Shown: piece by piece, positions 34,636 through 42,106 of the stretch
How positions within the stretch are numbered: position 1 is the first letter of the stretch
Layout: every line of letters starts with the position of its first letter
Assembly (NCBI RefSeq): GCF_019857225.1
Contig: NZ_JAFJSY010000007.1
Coordinates: 16,875 to 80,874, forward strand
Length of the DNA: 64,000 bases
DNA from: Streptomyces plumbidurans
GTDB taxonomy: Bacteria; Actinomycetota; Actinomycetes; Streptomycetales; Streptomycetaceae
Direction of reading: 5' to 3'
The notes under the pieces: generated by a model
What the model saw: the letters and a program-made list of their open reading frames with translations, nothing else
What the model was told of the DNA's origin: nothing
Databases searched by the model: none
Position numbers and translations under genes: made by a program

Positions 34636-35745
34636 GTGAGCACTACCCCCACGGTGTACGACGTCGCCCAGCAGTCCGGGGTCTCCATCGCCACCGTGTC
34701 CCGGGTCTACCGCAACCCCGACTCCGTCCGCGTCGAGACGCGTGAGCGCGTACTGGCGGCGGCGCGCGCACTCGGTTACGTGCCGAGCGGCAACGCCCGC
34801 GGGCTCGCCAGCCGCTCCACGGGCGTCCTGGGTCTCTGCTTCCCGGACTACTCCGACCCGGACGCCGAAGCGGAGGCGATCGAGGCCGAGGAGGAGGACG
34901 CGGCGACGCTCTACTCGGACCAGATCATCCGCGGCATGGAACGGGCAGCACGCCGCCACGGCTACGCGCTGCTGATCGCCGCGTCCCTGGAGGGCGGGCC
35001 GGAGAGTCTGGTGGCCAAGGTCGCCGGGCGAGTCGACGGCTTCGCCGTGCTGGCCCGGACCGTGCCGACACAGGAACTTGAGGTGATCTCCCGCCGGCAG
35101 CCCGTGGTGATGCTCGCCGGACCTCGCGAAGGCACCGATCACCTGGACCATCTGGACCACATCGAGGTCGCCAACTTCGACGGCCAGCACGAACTGACCC
35201 GGCACCTCATCGAGGACCACGGCCTGCGTCGCCCCGCCTACATCGGTTCCGCCGAGGAGTCACCGGACGTGGAGGCCCGTTTCCGCGGATACCTCGCCGC
35301 GTGCCGGTCGGGCGGGGTGCAGGTGAGCGACGAACCCGATCTGCGGGTGGCGATGATGACCCAGGCCGAGGGGCAACGCGCCGTGGACGTCCTGCTCGCG
35401 CGCGAGGGCGAGCGCCCCGACGCCCTGGTGTTCGCCAACGACCAGCTGGCCGTCGGCGCACTGCACGCGCTTCAGCAGCAAGGGCTGCGCGTCCCGGAGG
35501 ACGTGGTGGTGACGGGCTTCGACGGCATTCCGCTCAGCCGCCTGGTACGCCCGGCACTGACCACCGTGCGCCAGCCCATGCTCCGCATGGGAGAAGAAGC
35601 GGTCGAGCTGCTGATCAAACGCCTGACCGGCGCACGCGACGCCGAGCCCGTCTCCGTGATGCTCCCCGTGACGGTCGTGCGCCGAGCCAGCTGCGGGTGC
35701 GGAAGGGAGAAGGACGCGGGACGAGGACGGCACGGAAGGCACTGA
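34636..35745 (+). CDS. LacI-family transcriptional repressor
   Basis: This 369-residue protein has an N-terminal HTH (VYDVAQQSGVSIATVSRVYRNPDSVRVETRERVLAAARALGYVPSGNAR), with the hinge helix following, and a periplasmic-binding-protein-like effector domain (GVLGLCFPDY, LVFANDQLAVGALHALQQQGLRVPEDVVVTGFDGI). An acidic insert (AEAEAIEAEEEDAATLY) at about residues 75-95 is unusual. The GTG start is chosen because the HTH begins directly after. It closes the sugar-uptake operon region; one near-identical operator lies before its gene and another before the binding-protein gene, so it very likely represses both until its sugar is present. Confidence 0.93.
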   Translation: MSTTPTVYDVAQQSGVSIATVSRVYRNPDSVRVETRERVLAAARALGYVPSGNARGLASRSTGVLGLCFPDYSDPDAEAEAIEAEEEDAATLYSDQIIRGMERAARRHGYALLIAASLEGGPESLVAKVAGRVDGFAVLARTVPTQELEVISRRQPVVMLAGPREGTDHLDHLDHIEVANFDGQHELTRHLIEDHGLRRPAYIGSAEESPDVEARFRGYLAACRSGGVQVSDEPDLRVAMMTQAEGQRAVDVLLAREGERPDALVFANDQLAVGALHALQQQGLRVPEDVVVTGFDGIPLSRLVRPALTTVRQPMLRMGEEAVELLIKRLTGARDAEPVSVMLPVTVVRRASCGCGREKDAGRGRHGRH

Positions 35746-35786
35746 GGCGGGTGGCGGTGCGCGCCCGTTGCGCCTTCTTCGGCGTT

Positions 35787-36734
35787 TCATCCCAGGTCAC
35801 TCACCTGACTTGCACGGCCGGACGGCGGTAGCCGTGACGGATCCTTGCTGACGACCGCCAACAGGTGCGCCACCAGGGGACTTTGGTCGTTCGTCCGCCA
35901 GGCCACGGCGACTCGCGTGCGGGCCGTGCCGGGCTCGATCCTGCGGAAGGCGACGCCTTTCAGGCGGATGCGCCGGATGCTCGCCGGGGCCAGCGAGACG
36001 CCCAGGCCGGTCTCCACGAGTGCGCATACGGTCTGCCACTCCACGGCGTGCTGGGTTGTCCGTGGGGTGAAGCCCGCCGTGGCGCACAGACCGGTGATCC
36101 GGTCGTACAGCTGAGGGCCGACCGCACGGGGCAGCAGCACGAAGGGCTCGTTCGCCAACTTCCTTAGCTGAACGGTTCGTTGGGCGGCCAGGGGGTGGGC
36201 GGCAGGCAGCACGGCCACGAAGGGCTCGTCGAGCACCGTGCGGAAGGAGAGGTCGGCCTCGGCGGCGGGTTCGCGCAGCAGGCCGATGTCGATCGTGTTG
36301 TCGCGCAGGGCGACGATCTGCGGCGCGGTGGTCATCTCCCGTATGTCCAGGGTCACTTGAGGGAATCGCTGCCGATACGTGTGCAGTAGCCCGGGCAGTA
36401 CGGTCAGGGCGAGGGAGGCGGCGAATCCGATGCGCAGAGTGCCGGCGCGGCCGCTGCCGACGGCCCGGGCCGCGGCCAGTCCGTGCGCGAGGTCACCGAG
36501 CACCCGCCGTGCGACAGGCAGCAGTTCGAGGCCTGCCGGGGTGAGCGTGACGCTTCCTGGGTCGCGGTTGAACAGCGCGTGGCCGACCTTGTCCTCCAGG
36601 CGGCGGATCTGCTGGCTGAGCGGCGGTTGCGCGATGCCCAGGCGAGCGGCCGCGCGACCGAAGTGCAGTTCCTCGGCGAGCACGACGAAGGCGTGCAGCT
36701 GCTGCAGCGGAAGTTCGGGGCGCTCCATACGCAT
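35787..36734 (-). CDS. LysR-family transcriptional regulator
   Basis: The 315-residue regulator has a typical LysR HTH (LHAFVVLAEELHFGRAAARLGIAQPPLSQQIRRLEDKVGHALFNRD) and a C-terminal effector domain starting GTLRIGFAASLALTVLPGLL. It is divergent from the RidA gene with only 66 bases between. LysR proteins usually activate the divergent gene, so RidA is the likely target. The strand FRTVLDEPFVAVLPAAHPLAAQ is standard for the BenM/CatR-like group, often linked to aromatic or amino-acid metabolism. A start at 36728 is also possible. Confidence 0.9.
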   Translation of the reverse strand: MRMERPELPLQQLHAFVVLAEELHFGRAAARLGIAQPPLSQQIRRLEDKVGHALFNRDPGSVTLTPAGLELLPVARRVLGDLAHGLAAARAVGSGRAGTLRIGFAASLALTVLPGLLHTYRQRFPQVTLDIREMTTAPQIVALRDNTIDIGLLREPAAEADLSFRTVLDEPFVAVLPAAHPLAAQRTVQLRKLANEPFVLLPRAVGPQLYDRITGLCATAGFTPRTTQHAVEWQTVCALVETGLGVSLAPASIRRIRLKGVAFRRIEPGTARTRVAVAWRTNDQSPLVAHLLAVVSKDPSRLPPSGRASQVSDLG

Positions 36735-36800
36735 AGAGGTATCAGATGATGCCAGTGGCCGTATTAGACGTATCGGACCAGGTCACCTAGCGTTCGCGGT
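36735..36800. promoter_or_regulatory. Divergent promoter between LysR and RidA genes
   Basis: These 66 bases are AT-rich for the region and contain related ATAC/GTAT words (CATACGCATAGAGGTATCAG and CGTATTAGACGTATCGG), as expected for LysR binding sites of T-N11-A form. Precise boxes cannot be set. Confidence 0.45.
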
Positions 36801-37187
36801 ATGACAGAGCGACGTGCGATCCTCAGCGGCTCGACCTTCGAGGAGCAGATCGGCTATGCCCGCGCCGTGGTCGACGGTGACTGGGTGCATGTGTCCGGGA
36901 CCACCGGGTTCGACTACTCCACCATGACGATCTCCGACGATGTGGTGGAGCAGGCCGAGCAGTGCCTGCGCAATGTCGAAGCCGCGCTGACCGAGGCGGA
37001 GTGCACCTTCGCGGACGTGGTACGCGTGCGCTATCTGCTGCCCGACCGCGAGGACTTCGAGCCCTGCTGGCCGGTCCTGCGCCGCTGCTTCGGCACTGTC
37101 CGGCCGGCGGCCACGATGCTCGTGTGCGGACTGGCGGACCCCCGTATGAAGATCGAAATCGAGGTGTACGCCCGGCGGTCCGCGTAG
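36801..37187 (+). CDS. RidA/YjgF family protein
   Basis: The 128-residue protein is a RidA-family member (reactive intermediate deaminases and relatives). Hallmarks: YARAVVDGDWVHVSGTTGFD, VEQAEQCLRNVEAALTEAECTFADVVRVRYLLPDREDFE and RPAATMLVCGLADPRMKIEIEVYA. The arginine that RidA uses for carboxylate binding is near RPAATM, though the sequence here is closer to the non-archetypal subgroups. It probably forms a trimer and deaminates enamine/imine intermediates. It is controlled, by position, by the divergent LysR protein. Confidence 0.9.
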   Translation: MTERRAILSGSTFEEQIGYARAVVDGDWVHVSGTTGFDYSTMTISDDVVEQAEQCLRNVEAALTEAECTFADVVRVRYLLPDREDFEPCWPVLRRCFGTVRPAATMLVCGLADPRMKIEIEVYARRSA

Positions 37188-37200
37188 AACGCCTCCGGCT

Positions 37201-37965
37201 TCAGCCCTCGCGCGCCGCGACGTCACCGTTGACCGTGGACAGCGTCATCGTGCGGTCGTGCCGGGCGCCCCGCGTGGGGACGGTGACTGCGGCACGACCG
37301 TTGTCGGTGCCCGTAGTGACCCTGTAAGCGGGTGCGTTGTGCGGCACGGTGACGTTCACCGAGCCGTTGGTGGTCGTCGCCGCGATGCTCGACGGCGCGG
37401 TGGTGCACGCGAGCGTCACGTCGCCATTGGTGGTCTCCGCGTGCAGCCGACCGGCGTCGAGCGCCGTCGCGCGGACCGAGCCGTTCCGGGTGAGCAGATG
37501 TACGGCGGCGTCCCCGCGTCCCGAATGGGTCACCGTCACATCGCCGTTGACCGTCGTCACGTCCAGAGCACCGTCGAGGCCGGCCACGTCGACGCCCGCG
37601 TTGCGCGCGCTGACGATGACGCCCAGGCCGTCGGGGACGTACACGTACGGCATCCGCGGGCACGATCCGTCGTCGCGGGCGCGGTCCGAGCAGGAGAGGT
37701 CGAGCGTCCAGGTGCCGTCGTGATGGGACCAGACGGCATCGGCGTGGCGGTCGACGGTGACCCGGTGGCCGTCGGCGGGTCGGAGCCGCATCCCGTTGTC
37801 GGTGGTGATGACGAGGCGTTTCCCGGAGACCTCATGGGCGGCGGCCCCGAACGGGGCCGTGGCATCGGCTCGCTCGCCCCCGTGACCATCGCACGCCGCA
37901 CCGAGCGGAAGCACGGTCAGCGCAACGGTCGTTGCCAGCACCTGCCTTGCCGCTGTCCTCTTCAT
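37201..37965 (-). CDS. DUF4097-type lipoprotein (beta-strand repeat protein)
   Basis: The 254-residue protein has a lipoprotein signal (LATTVALTVLPLGAACDG, Cys near residue 26). The rest is a run of short strands built from repeats of the form TVNGDVTVTH, TRNGSVRATAL, TTNGDVTLAC, TTNGSVNVTV and STVNGDVAA, which is the pattern of DUF4097/putative adhesin beta-helices. Such proteins sit at the cell surface; function is unknown. The start ATG at 37965 gives a normal signal peptide. It is convergent with RidA, 13 bases apart. Confidence 0.8.
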   Translation of the reverse strand: MKRTAARQVLATTVALTVLPLGAACDGHGGERADATAPFGAAAHEVSGKRLVITTDNGMRLRPADGHRVTVDRHADAVWSHHDGTWTLDLSCSDRARDDGSCPRMPYVYVPDGLGVIVSARNAGVDVAGLDGALDVTTVNGDVTVTHSGRGDAAVHLLTRNGSVRATALDAGRLHAETTNGDVTLACTTAPSSIAATTTNGSVNVTVPHNAPAYRVTTGTDNGRAAVTVPTRGARHDRTMTLSTVNGDVAAREG

Positions 37966-38020
37966 ACGGCTACGAGTGCCCCGGGCCACCATGGTCATGG
38001 CCGCGCTAGGACTCCGTGCG

Positions 38021-38992
38021 TCACGGCTCCTTGGTCTCGGCTTCGAGCGAGGCCCGGGTGGCCACGCCGTAGACGCCCGACTCGTCCTTGAGGATGACGC
38101 GGGTGAGCTGGTAGCCGCGGACCGCGCTCTCCACGTCGCGGTCGTAGTCGCCGTCGGCGTCCCCGCGGTAGTAGCCGATCTGCCGTAGCCGCAGCTGGAG
38201 TTCGACAACCTCGGGTCCCTTGTCGCCGAAGCGGAGGATGGGATCCTTGCCGTCCGAGACGCTGGGCACCGGCGCGCCAGGGGCAGTTGTGGTGGCCGTG
38301 GCCGCGGGGGCGCTGCCGCTCGGTCCGTCGGCCCCCGTCGGGGCGACACGACCGTCGGCCGAGGTCGCGCTGGGCGAGGAGGACGTGGTCGCGGAGGACT
38401 GCGCCGAGGATGACGGGGTGTGGGACGCGCGGCTGGACGACGGGCCCTGCCCTGAAGGCCGCTCCTGCGGCAGCCCGGCCCGCACACCCCCGGACACGGA
38501 CCCCTCCCGCGAGGGTCCGTCGTACCAGAACAGGCCTCCGACGATGCCGCCGGCCACCACGACGGCCGCCGCGGCTCCCACGCCGGTCACCACCAGCGCT
38601 CTGGGGCGTCGGCGTCGGGCCGAAGTGCCTTCGGGCAATTCTCCTGCGCTGTCCGGCTGTTGGGACTCTGCGCCGGACTTCGACGTGGCGGCCGTTTCGG
38701 TCTCGGCCTCCGTCGCCGTCGCCGTCTCCGTCTCCGTCTCCGTCTCCGTCTCCGGGGACGCGCCTACGGCCCCGACTGTGTCCGTAGAGGCCACCCCCGC
38801 ACCGGAGTTGGCATCGATGTCGACGAACGGCCGTATGCGCACCGGATCGAAGTCCTCCGCGGCTGCCGCCTCCGCCGTACGGGACTTCCGGTGGACGTCG
38901 GAGGCGCGGCGAGCGCAGGAGCAGGTCGGGGTGCCGTCGGCCGCTCGGGGCTTGCCGCACTCCGGACAGCTGGGGCCTGCCAGTTCGCTCAC
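38021..38992 (-). CDS. Membrane-anchored zinc-ribbon protein with C-terminal peptidoglycan-binding domain
   Basis: The 323-residue protein has an N-terminal zinc ribbon (CPECGK then CSCARR; cysteines at about 9, 12, 24 and 26), a cytoplasmic segment with Glu-Thr repeats (ETETETETETATATEAETETA, about residues 81-100), one membrane helix (ALVVTGVGAAAAVVVAGGIVGGLFW, about 130-155), a Ser/Thr/Ala-rich external linker and a PG_binding_1 domain (LRFGDKGPEVVELQLRLRQIGYYRGDADGDYDRDVESAVRGYQ). The layout links a cytoplasmic metal-binding knob to the cell wall. Such proteins are common in Streptomyces without known function. GTG start, with AGGAGAGGAG upstream. Confidence 0.82.
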   Translation of the reverse strand: MSELAGPSCPECGKPRAADGTPTCSCARRASDVHRKSRTAEAAAAEDFDPVRIRPFVDIDANSGAGVASTDTVGAVGASPETETETETETATATEAETETAATSKSGAESQQPDSAGELPEGTSARRRRPRALVVTGVGAAAAVVVAGGIVGGLFWYDGPSREGSVSGGVRAGLPQERPSGQGPSSSRASHTPSSSAQSSATTSSSPSATSADGRVAPTGADGPSGSAPAATATTTAPGAPVPSVSDGKDPILRFGDKGPEVVELQLRLRQIGYYRGDADGDYDRDVESAVRGYQLTRVILKDESGVYGVATRASLEAETKEP

Positions 38993-39136
38993 GCGCGCTC
39001 CTCTCCGTACAGAATCCAGATCTTAAACATCTTTTCCGCACAGAATCTTCATGATCCCGGTGGAAGTCGGAACTGGACCGTCCGGAGGGTGGGAAGCAGC
39101 CAACGCGCGTGTGAAATCGGCCAGGAACTGCAGGAG

Positions 39137-39751
39137 TTACTGCCTCGCACCCGAGGGGCGGAACACCGTGCCGTTCAGGCCGCTCCAGCCGGCTGCCGCA
39201 AGTACCGTGGCCGCGGCGCCTGTTCCGAGTACGGCGCCCGCGATGACGTCGCCCGGGTAGTGCACGCCGGTGTGGACCCGTGAGTAGCCCACGGCGCAGG
39301 CCAGCAGGCCGAGGGGCACCGTGGCCGCCGGGAAAGCGGGGCCGACGGCCGCGGCGAAGGCCACTGCCGAAGCCGTATGGCCGGAGGGGAACGAGGCCGA
39401 TTCCGGCATGGGAACGTGGCGTCCCGGAAAGGGCGAGTCGACGGCGCGGTGCGGGCGTGGCCGTCGTACGAGACGCTTGCCGAGCAGGTTGGCCGTCGCC
39501 GAGGCGACACCGATCGCCGCGACACCGAGAGCGGCGGCCCGGCGTGATCGCCCCGGCCACACCGCCAGGGCACCGGCGACCGCGAACGAGATCTTCGAGT
39601 GGTCCGCCGCTGCGGACAGCCGTCGCAGCGCGGAGTCCAGCGTGGGGGTGCTGGTGACCGTCACGGCCTCGTAGAGCGCCTGGTCGAGGGCGGTGAGATC
39701 GTGCATCAGACCTCGTGGGACCCGCTGGTTGCGCGGCGAGCCGTCAGTCAT
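39137..39751 (-). CDS. Phosphatase PAP2 family membrane protein
   Basis: The 204-residue integral membrane phosphatase shows all three PAP2 motifs: KRLVRRPRPH, PSGHTASAVAFA and SRVHTGVHYPGDVIAGA (catalytic His in each of the last two). It would remove phosphate from phosphatidate, undecaprenyl diphosphate or a similar lipid. Its start overlaps the end of the upstream lipid-kinase gene by 8 bases, so the kinase and phosphatase are made together and could interconvert a lipid and its phosphate. Confidence 0.9.
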   Translation of the reverse strand: MTDGSPRNQRVPRGLMHDLTALDQALYEAVTVTSTPTLDSALRRLSAAADHSKISFAVAGALAVWPGRSRRAAALGVAAIGVASATANLLGKRLVRRPRPHRAVDSPFPGRHVPMPESASFPSGHTASAVAFAAAVGPAFPAATVPLGLLACAVGYSRVHTGVHYPGDVIAGAVLGTGAAATVLAAAGWSGLNGTVFRPSGARQ

Positions 39752-41294
39752 CGCTGTGCTCCTGGTTCTTGTCGATGGGGGTCTGGTGCTTGTCGCCGGG
39801 GGTCTGGTGCTTGTCGCCGGGGGTCTGGTGCTTGTCGCCGGGGGTCTGGTTCTTCTTGTGCGGGCCGGGTGTCTTGGCGAAGGCGAGCCGGACGATGCGG
39901 CGCCAGTCGACCGACGGTGCCACGTACGGCGCACCCGGACGGTGTTTGGGCACCCGTACCCGCAGGACGCCCGGCCGCACCGTGCAGACGACGGGCGTGG
40001 GAAGGGTGAGTGCCTCGCCGTCCACGGCCACGGGTATCCGCTCCTCGTCGGACTCGATCACGACGCGACGGCACGTCAACGACGTGATACCGCTGGCCCG
40101 TTCGCCCAGCAGAGCGACTTCGGCGGCCTGCGCGGCGCCGCCCACCTTGACCCCGATCACGCCGAGCGTGCCGGTGTCCAGCCGCGGCCTGCGCCCGCCG
40201 CCGAGCGGATCCGCCCGTACGTAGGGGTTGTTGCTGACCAGCAGTGCCTGCGGCTCCTCCAGGGGCTCCTCGTCGGCCCGCGCGGTCAGCGGGGCGCCCG
40301 CGGCGCCCGCCAGCAGGTCCGGCAGTTGGTCCAGGGCGGTGGACGCTTTGGCGTCCCGGTATTCGGGGCTCTGGACGATCTCCGCGTACGCCCCGAAGGA
40401 CGCCGTGTTGACGAACGGCAGGCCGCCCACCTCGCCCAGATCCACGCGGAGTTCGACTCCGTCCGTGAGGGCGTCCAGGCTTCTCGCCGGGTCCTCTCGG
40501 TCCAGGCCGAGATCCATGGCGAAATGGTTGCGGGTTCCGGCGGTCACGACCATGAACGGCAGACCGTGCTCGACGGCCACCTGCGCCACCAGCGCCTGGG
40601 TGCCGTCCCCTCCGGCCACTCCGAGCAGATCCGCGCCCTCGGCCACGGCCTGGCGGGCCAGCGCCACCGGGTCGGGATCGGCGTCCAGGTCGAGCAGGAT
40701 CACCCGCGCGCCGAGCTTCTCGGCCCGCTCCACCAGCCCGTGTTCGCCCACCTTTCCGCCGCCCGACCGCGGATTCATGATCAGTACGGCCCGGCGGGGC
40801 GCCCTGGTCGAGCGTGAGCGCATGCCGCGCGGCTTGCGCAGCCGGCGCAGCGCGCTTCGGGCGCAGGCCAGCGCGACGGTCCACGACGCGAGAGCGGCCA
40901 CCGCCACGACCCACAGGCCCGAGGCCGCGTACAGCACGAGCACTCCGATGGGCGCGGCTACGGCCAGCAGGGCGCCGAGGAGACGGGTGACTCCCCGGTG
41001 GGCAAGTGCCCACCAGATGCCCGCACCGGCCAGGGCGAACCCGGCCAGGCCCAGCAACAGGAACAGCCATTGGCCGGCCCCCGCCGCCACGGCCGCGACG
41101 CCTCCGGCAACGCACAGCAGAGACAGGCGGGCCAGCGCCCGCGCGGGCCTCACACCGGTGCCGGAGCCCTCCGGCTCCGCCTCACTCGTCGTTCCGGTCG
41201 AGTTCAATGTCGGGTCCCCGGTCACAGTCGTAGCGGACAGAACAGTCTTGACGGCGTTGCGGATGTGCGTGTCCGGAGCGCTTGCGCTGTCCAC
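39744..41294 (-). CDS. Diacylglycerol/sphingosine-type lipid kinase with N-terminal membrane domain
   Basis: The 516-residue protein has an N-terminal part with about four membrane helices (residues 50-150) and a DAGK catalytic domain beginning RRAVLIMNPRSGGGKVGEH, with the GGDGT nucleotide loop as VAGGDGTQALVAQVAVEHGLPFMVVTAGTRNHFAMDLGL. It phosphorylates a diacylglycerol-like lipid. The C-terminus ends in three and a half HQTPGDK heptads made by a 21-base tandem repeat. The proposed GTG start is the longest option; the true start may be further in. It is translationally coupled to the PAP2 phosphatase. Confidence 0.88.
   Translation of the reverse strand: MDSASAPDTHIRNAVKTVLSATTVTGDPTLNSTGTTSEAEPEGSGTGVRPARALARLSLLCVAGGVAAVAAGAGQWLFLLLGLAGFALAGAGIWWALAHRGVTRLLGALLAVAAPIGVLVLYAASGLWVVAVAALASWTVALACARSALRRLRKPRGMRSRSTRAPRRAVLIMNPRSGGGKVGEHGLVERAEKLGARVILLDLDADPDPVALARQAVAEGADLLGVAGGDGTQALVAQVAVEHGLPFMVVTAGTRNHFAMDLGLDREDPARSLDALTDGVELRVDLGEVGGLPFVNTASFGAYAEIVQSPEYRDAKASTALDQLPDLLAGAAGAPLTARADEEPLEEPQALLVSNNPYVRADPLGGGRRPRLDTGTLGVIGVKVGGAAQAAEVALLGERASGITSLTCRRVVIESDEERIPVAVDGEALTLPTPVVCTVRPGVLRVRVPKHRPGAPYVAPSVDWRRIVRLAFAKTPGPHKKNQTPGDKHQTPGDKHQTPGDKHQTPIDKNQEHSDD
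39761..39863. repeat. 21-base tandem repeat in the lipid-kinase 3' end
   Basis: Three exact copies of a 21-base unit (39781-39801, 39802-39822, 39823-39843; each begins GTCTGGTGCTTGTCGCC) are flanked by degenerate copies. The length keeps the frame, giving repeated HQTPGDK residues. Copy number probably varies between strains. Confidence 0.9.
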
Positions 41295-41460
41295 CGGCTA
41301 CGGGATTTTAGATCGGGGACATGCTCGCACCGCCGGAGTTCTTCAGGAGCGCTCATGAAGCGGCGCAGATAGGCTGATGTCCGCTCGGCCCATCATGCTG
41401 CACTCTCTTGCACCCCCCGCACTCAGCCGGAACTCCAGCGATCACAGCCCAGGAGGAATC

Positions 41461-41907
41461 GTGTCCGGTCAGTTTGAGGCGACAGCCGAGATCAACCGCC
41501 CCGTCGAGGAGGTCTTCGCCTTCCTCGCCGAGGGCACGAACGACCCCAAGTTCAGCCCGAGGGTCCAGACCATCTCGAAGACTCCGGAAGGGCCGACGGT
41601 GGTGGGCACCGTCTTCACGAGCACGGTCAAGGACGCCGGCATGAAGAGCGGCCGCAAGTTCCGGATCACCGAGCTCGAAGCTCCGCACCGCGTGCGCTGG
41701 TCGGAGATCTCCAAGAACTCCGTGACGGCGGACGAGGGCGGCTACGACCTGGAGTCCACGGGCCCGGGCACCACCAAGGTGCGGATCTTCAATGTGCTCG
41801 AAGGCCACGGCATCGGAAAGCTGCTGGTGGGCCTCGCGTTGAGCGCGGCACGCAAGGACGCGCCCGCCTTCGGACAGCGGATCAAGACGGCCGTCGAGGC
41901 GTCCTGA
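41461..41907 (+). CDS. SRPBCC (START/polyketide-cyclase-like) family protein
   Basis: This 148-residue protein has a single SRPBCC domain: SGQFEATAEINRPVEEVFAFLAEGTNDPKFSP, then GRKFRITELEAPHRVRWSEIS, and a long C-terminal helix LLVGLALSAARKDAPAFGQRIKTAVE. These helix-grip folds hold hydrophobic ligands; the role here is unknown. The GTG at 41461 is chosen since AGGAGGAAT directly precedes it. It stands alone, divergent from the lipid-kinase gene. Confidence 0.85.
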   Translation: MSGQFEATAEINRPVEEVFAFLAEGTNDPKFSPRVQTISKTPEGPTVVGTVFTSTVKDAGMKSGRKFRITELEAPHRVRWSEISKNSVTADEGGYDLESTGPGTTKVRIFNVLEGHGIGKLLVGLALSAARKDAPAFGQRIKTAVEAS

Positions 41908-42106
41908 GCGGCCGGATCCGGGTCCTCGCCGTCATCAAATCCGGCGCCTCGCCCGTCACGACGCCATGAGCCCGTTCAGGGCTGCACACGCGTGAACAGT
42001 GCTCTTGTGGGCATGCGTTGTTTCACGCATCGGTCGTCCGTCTCCCATCGGAGGCGGACGGCCAAATGTGCGGCGATTCGAACGATCGAGCAAGGTGGCG
42101 TGGGTA

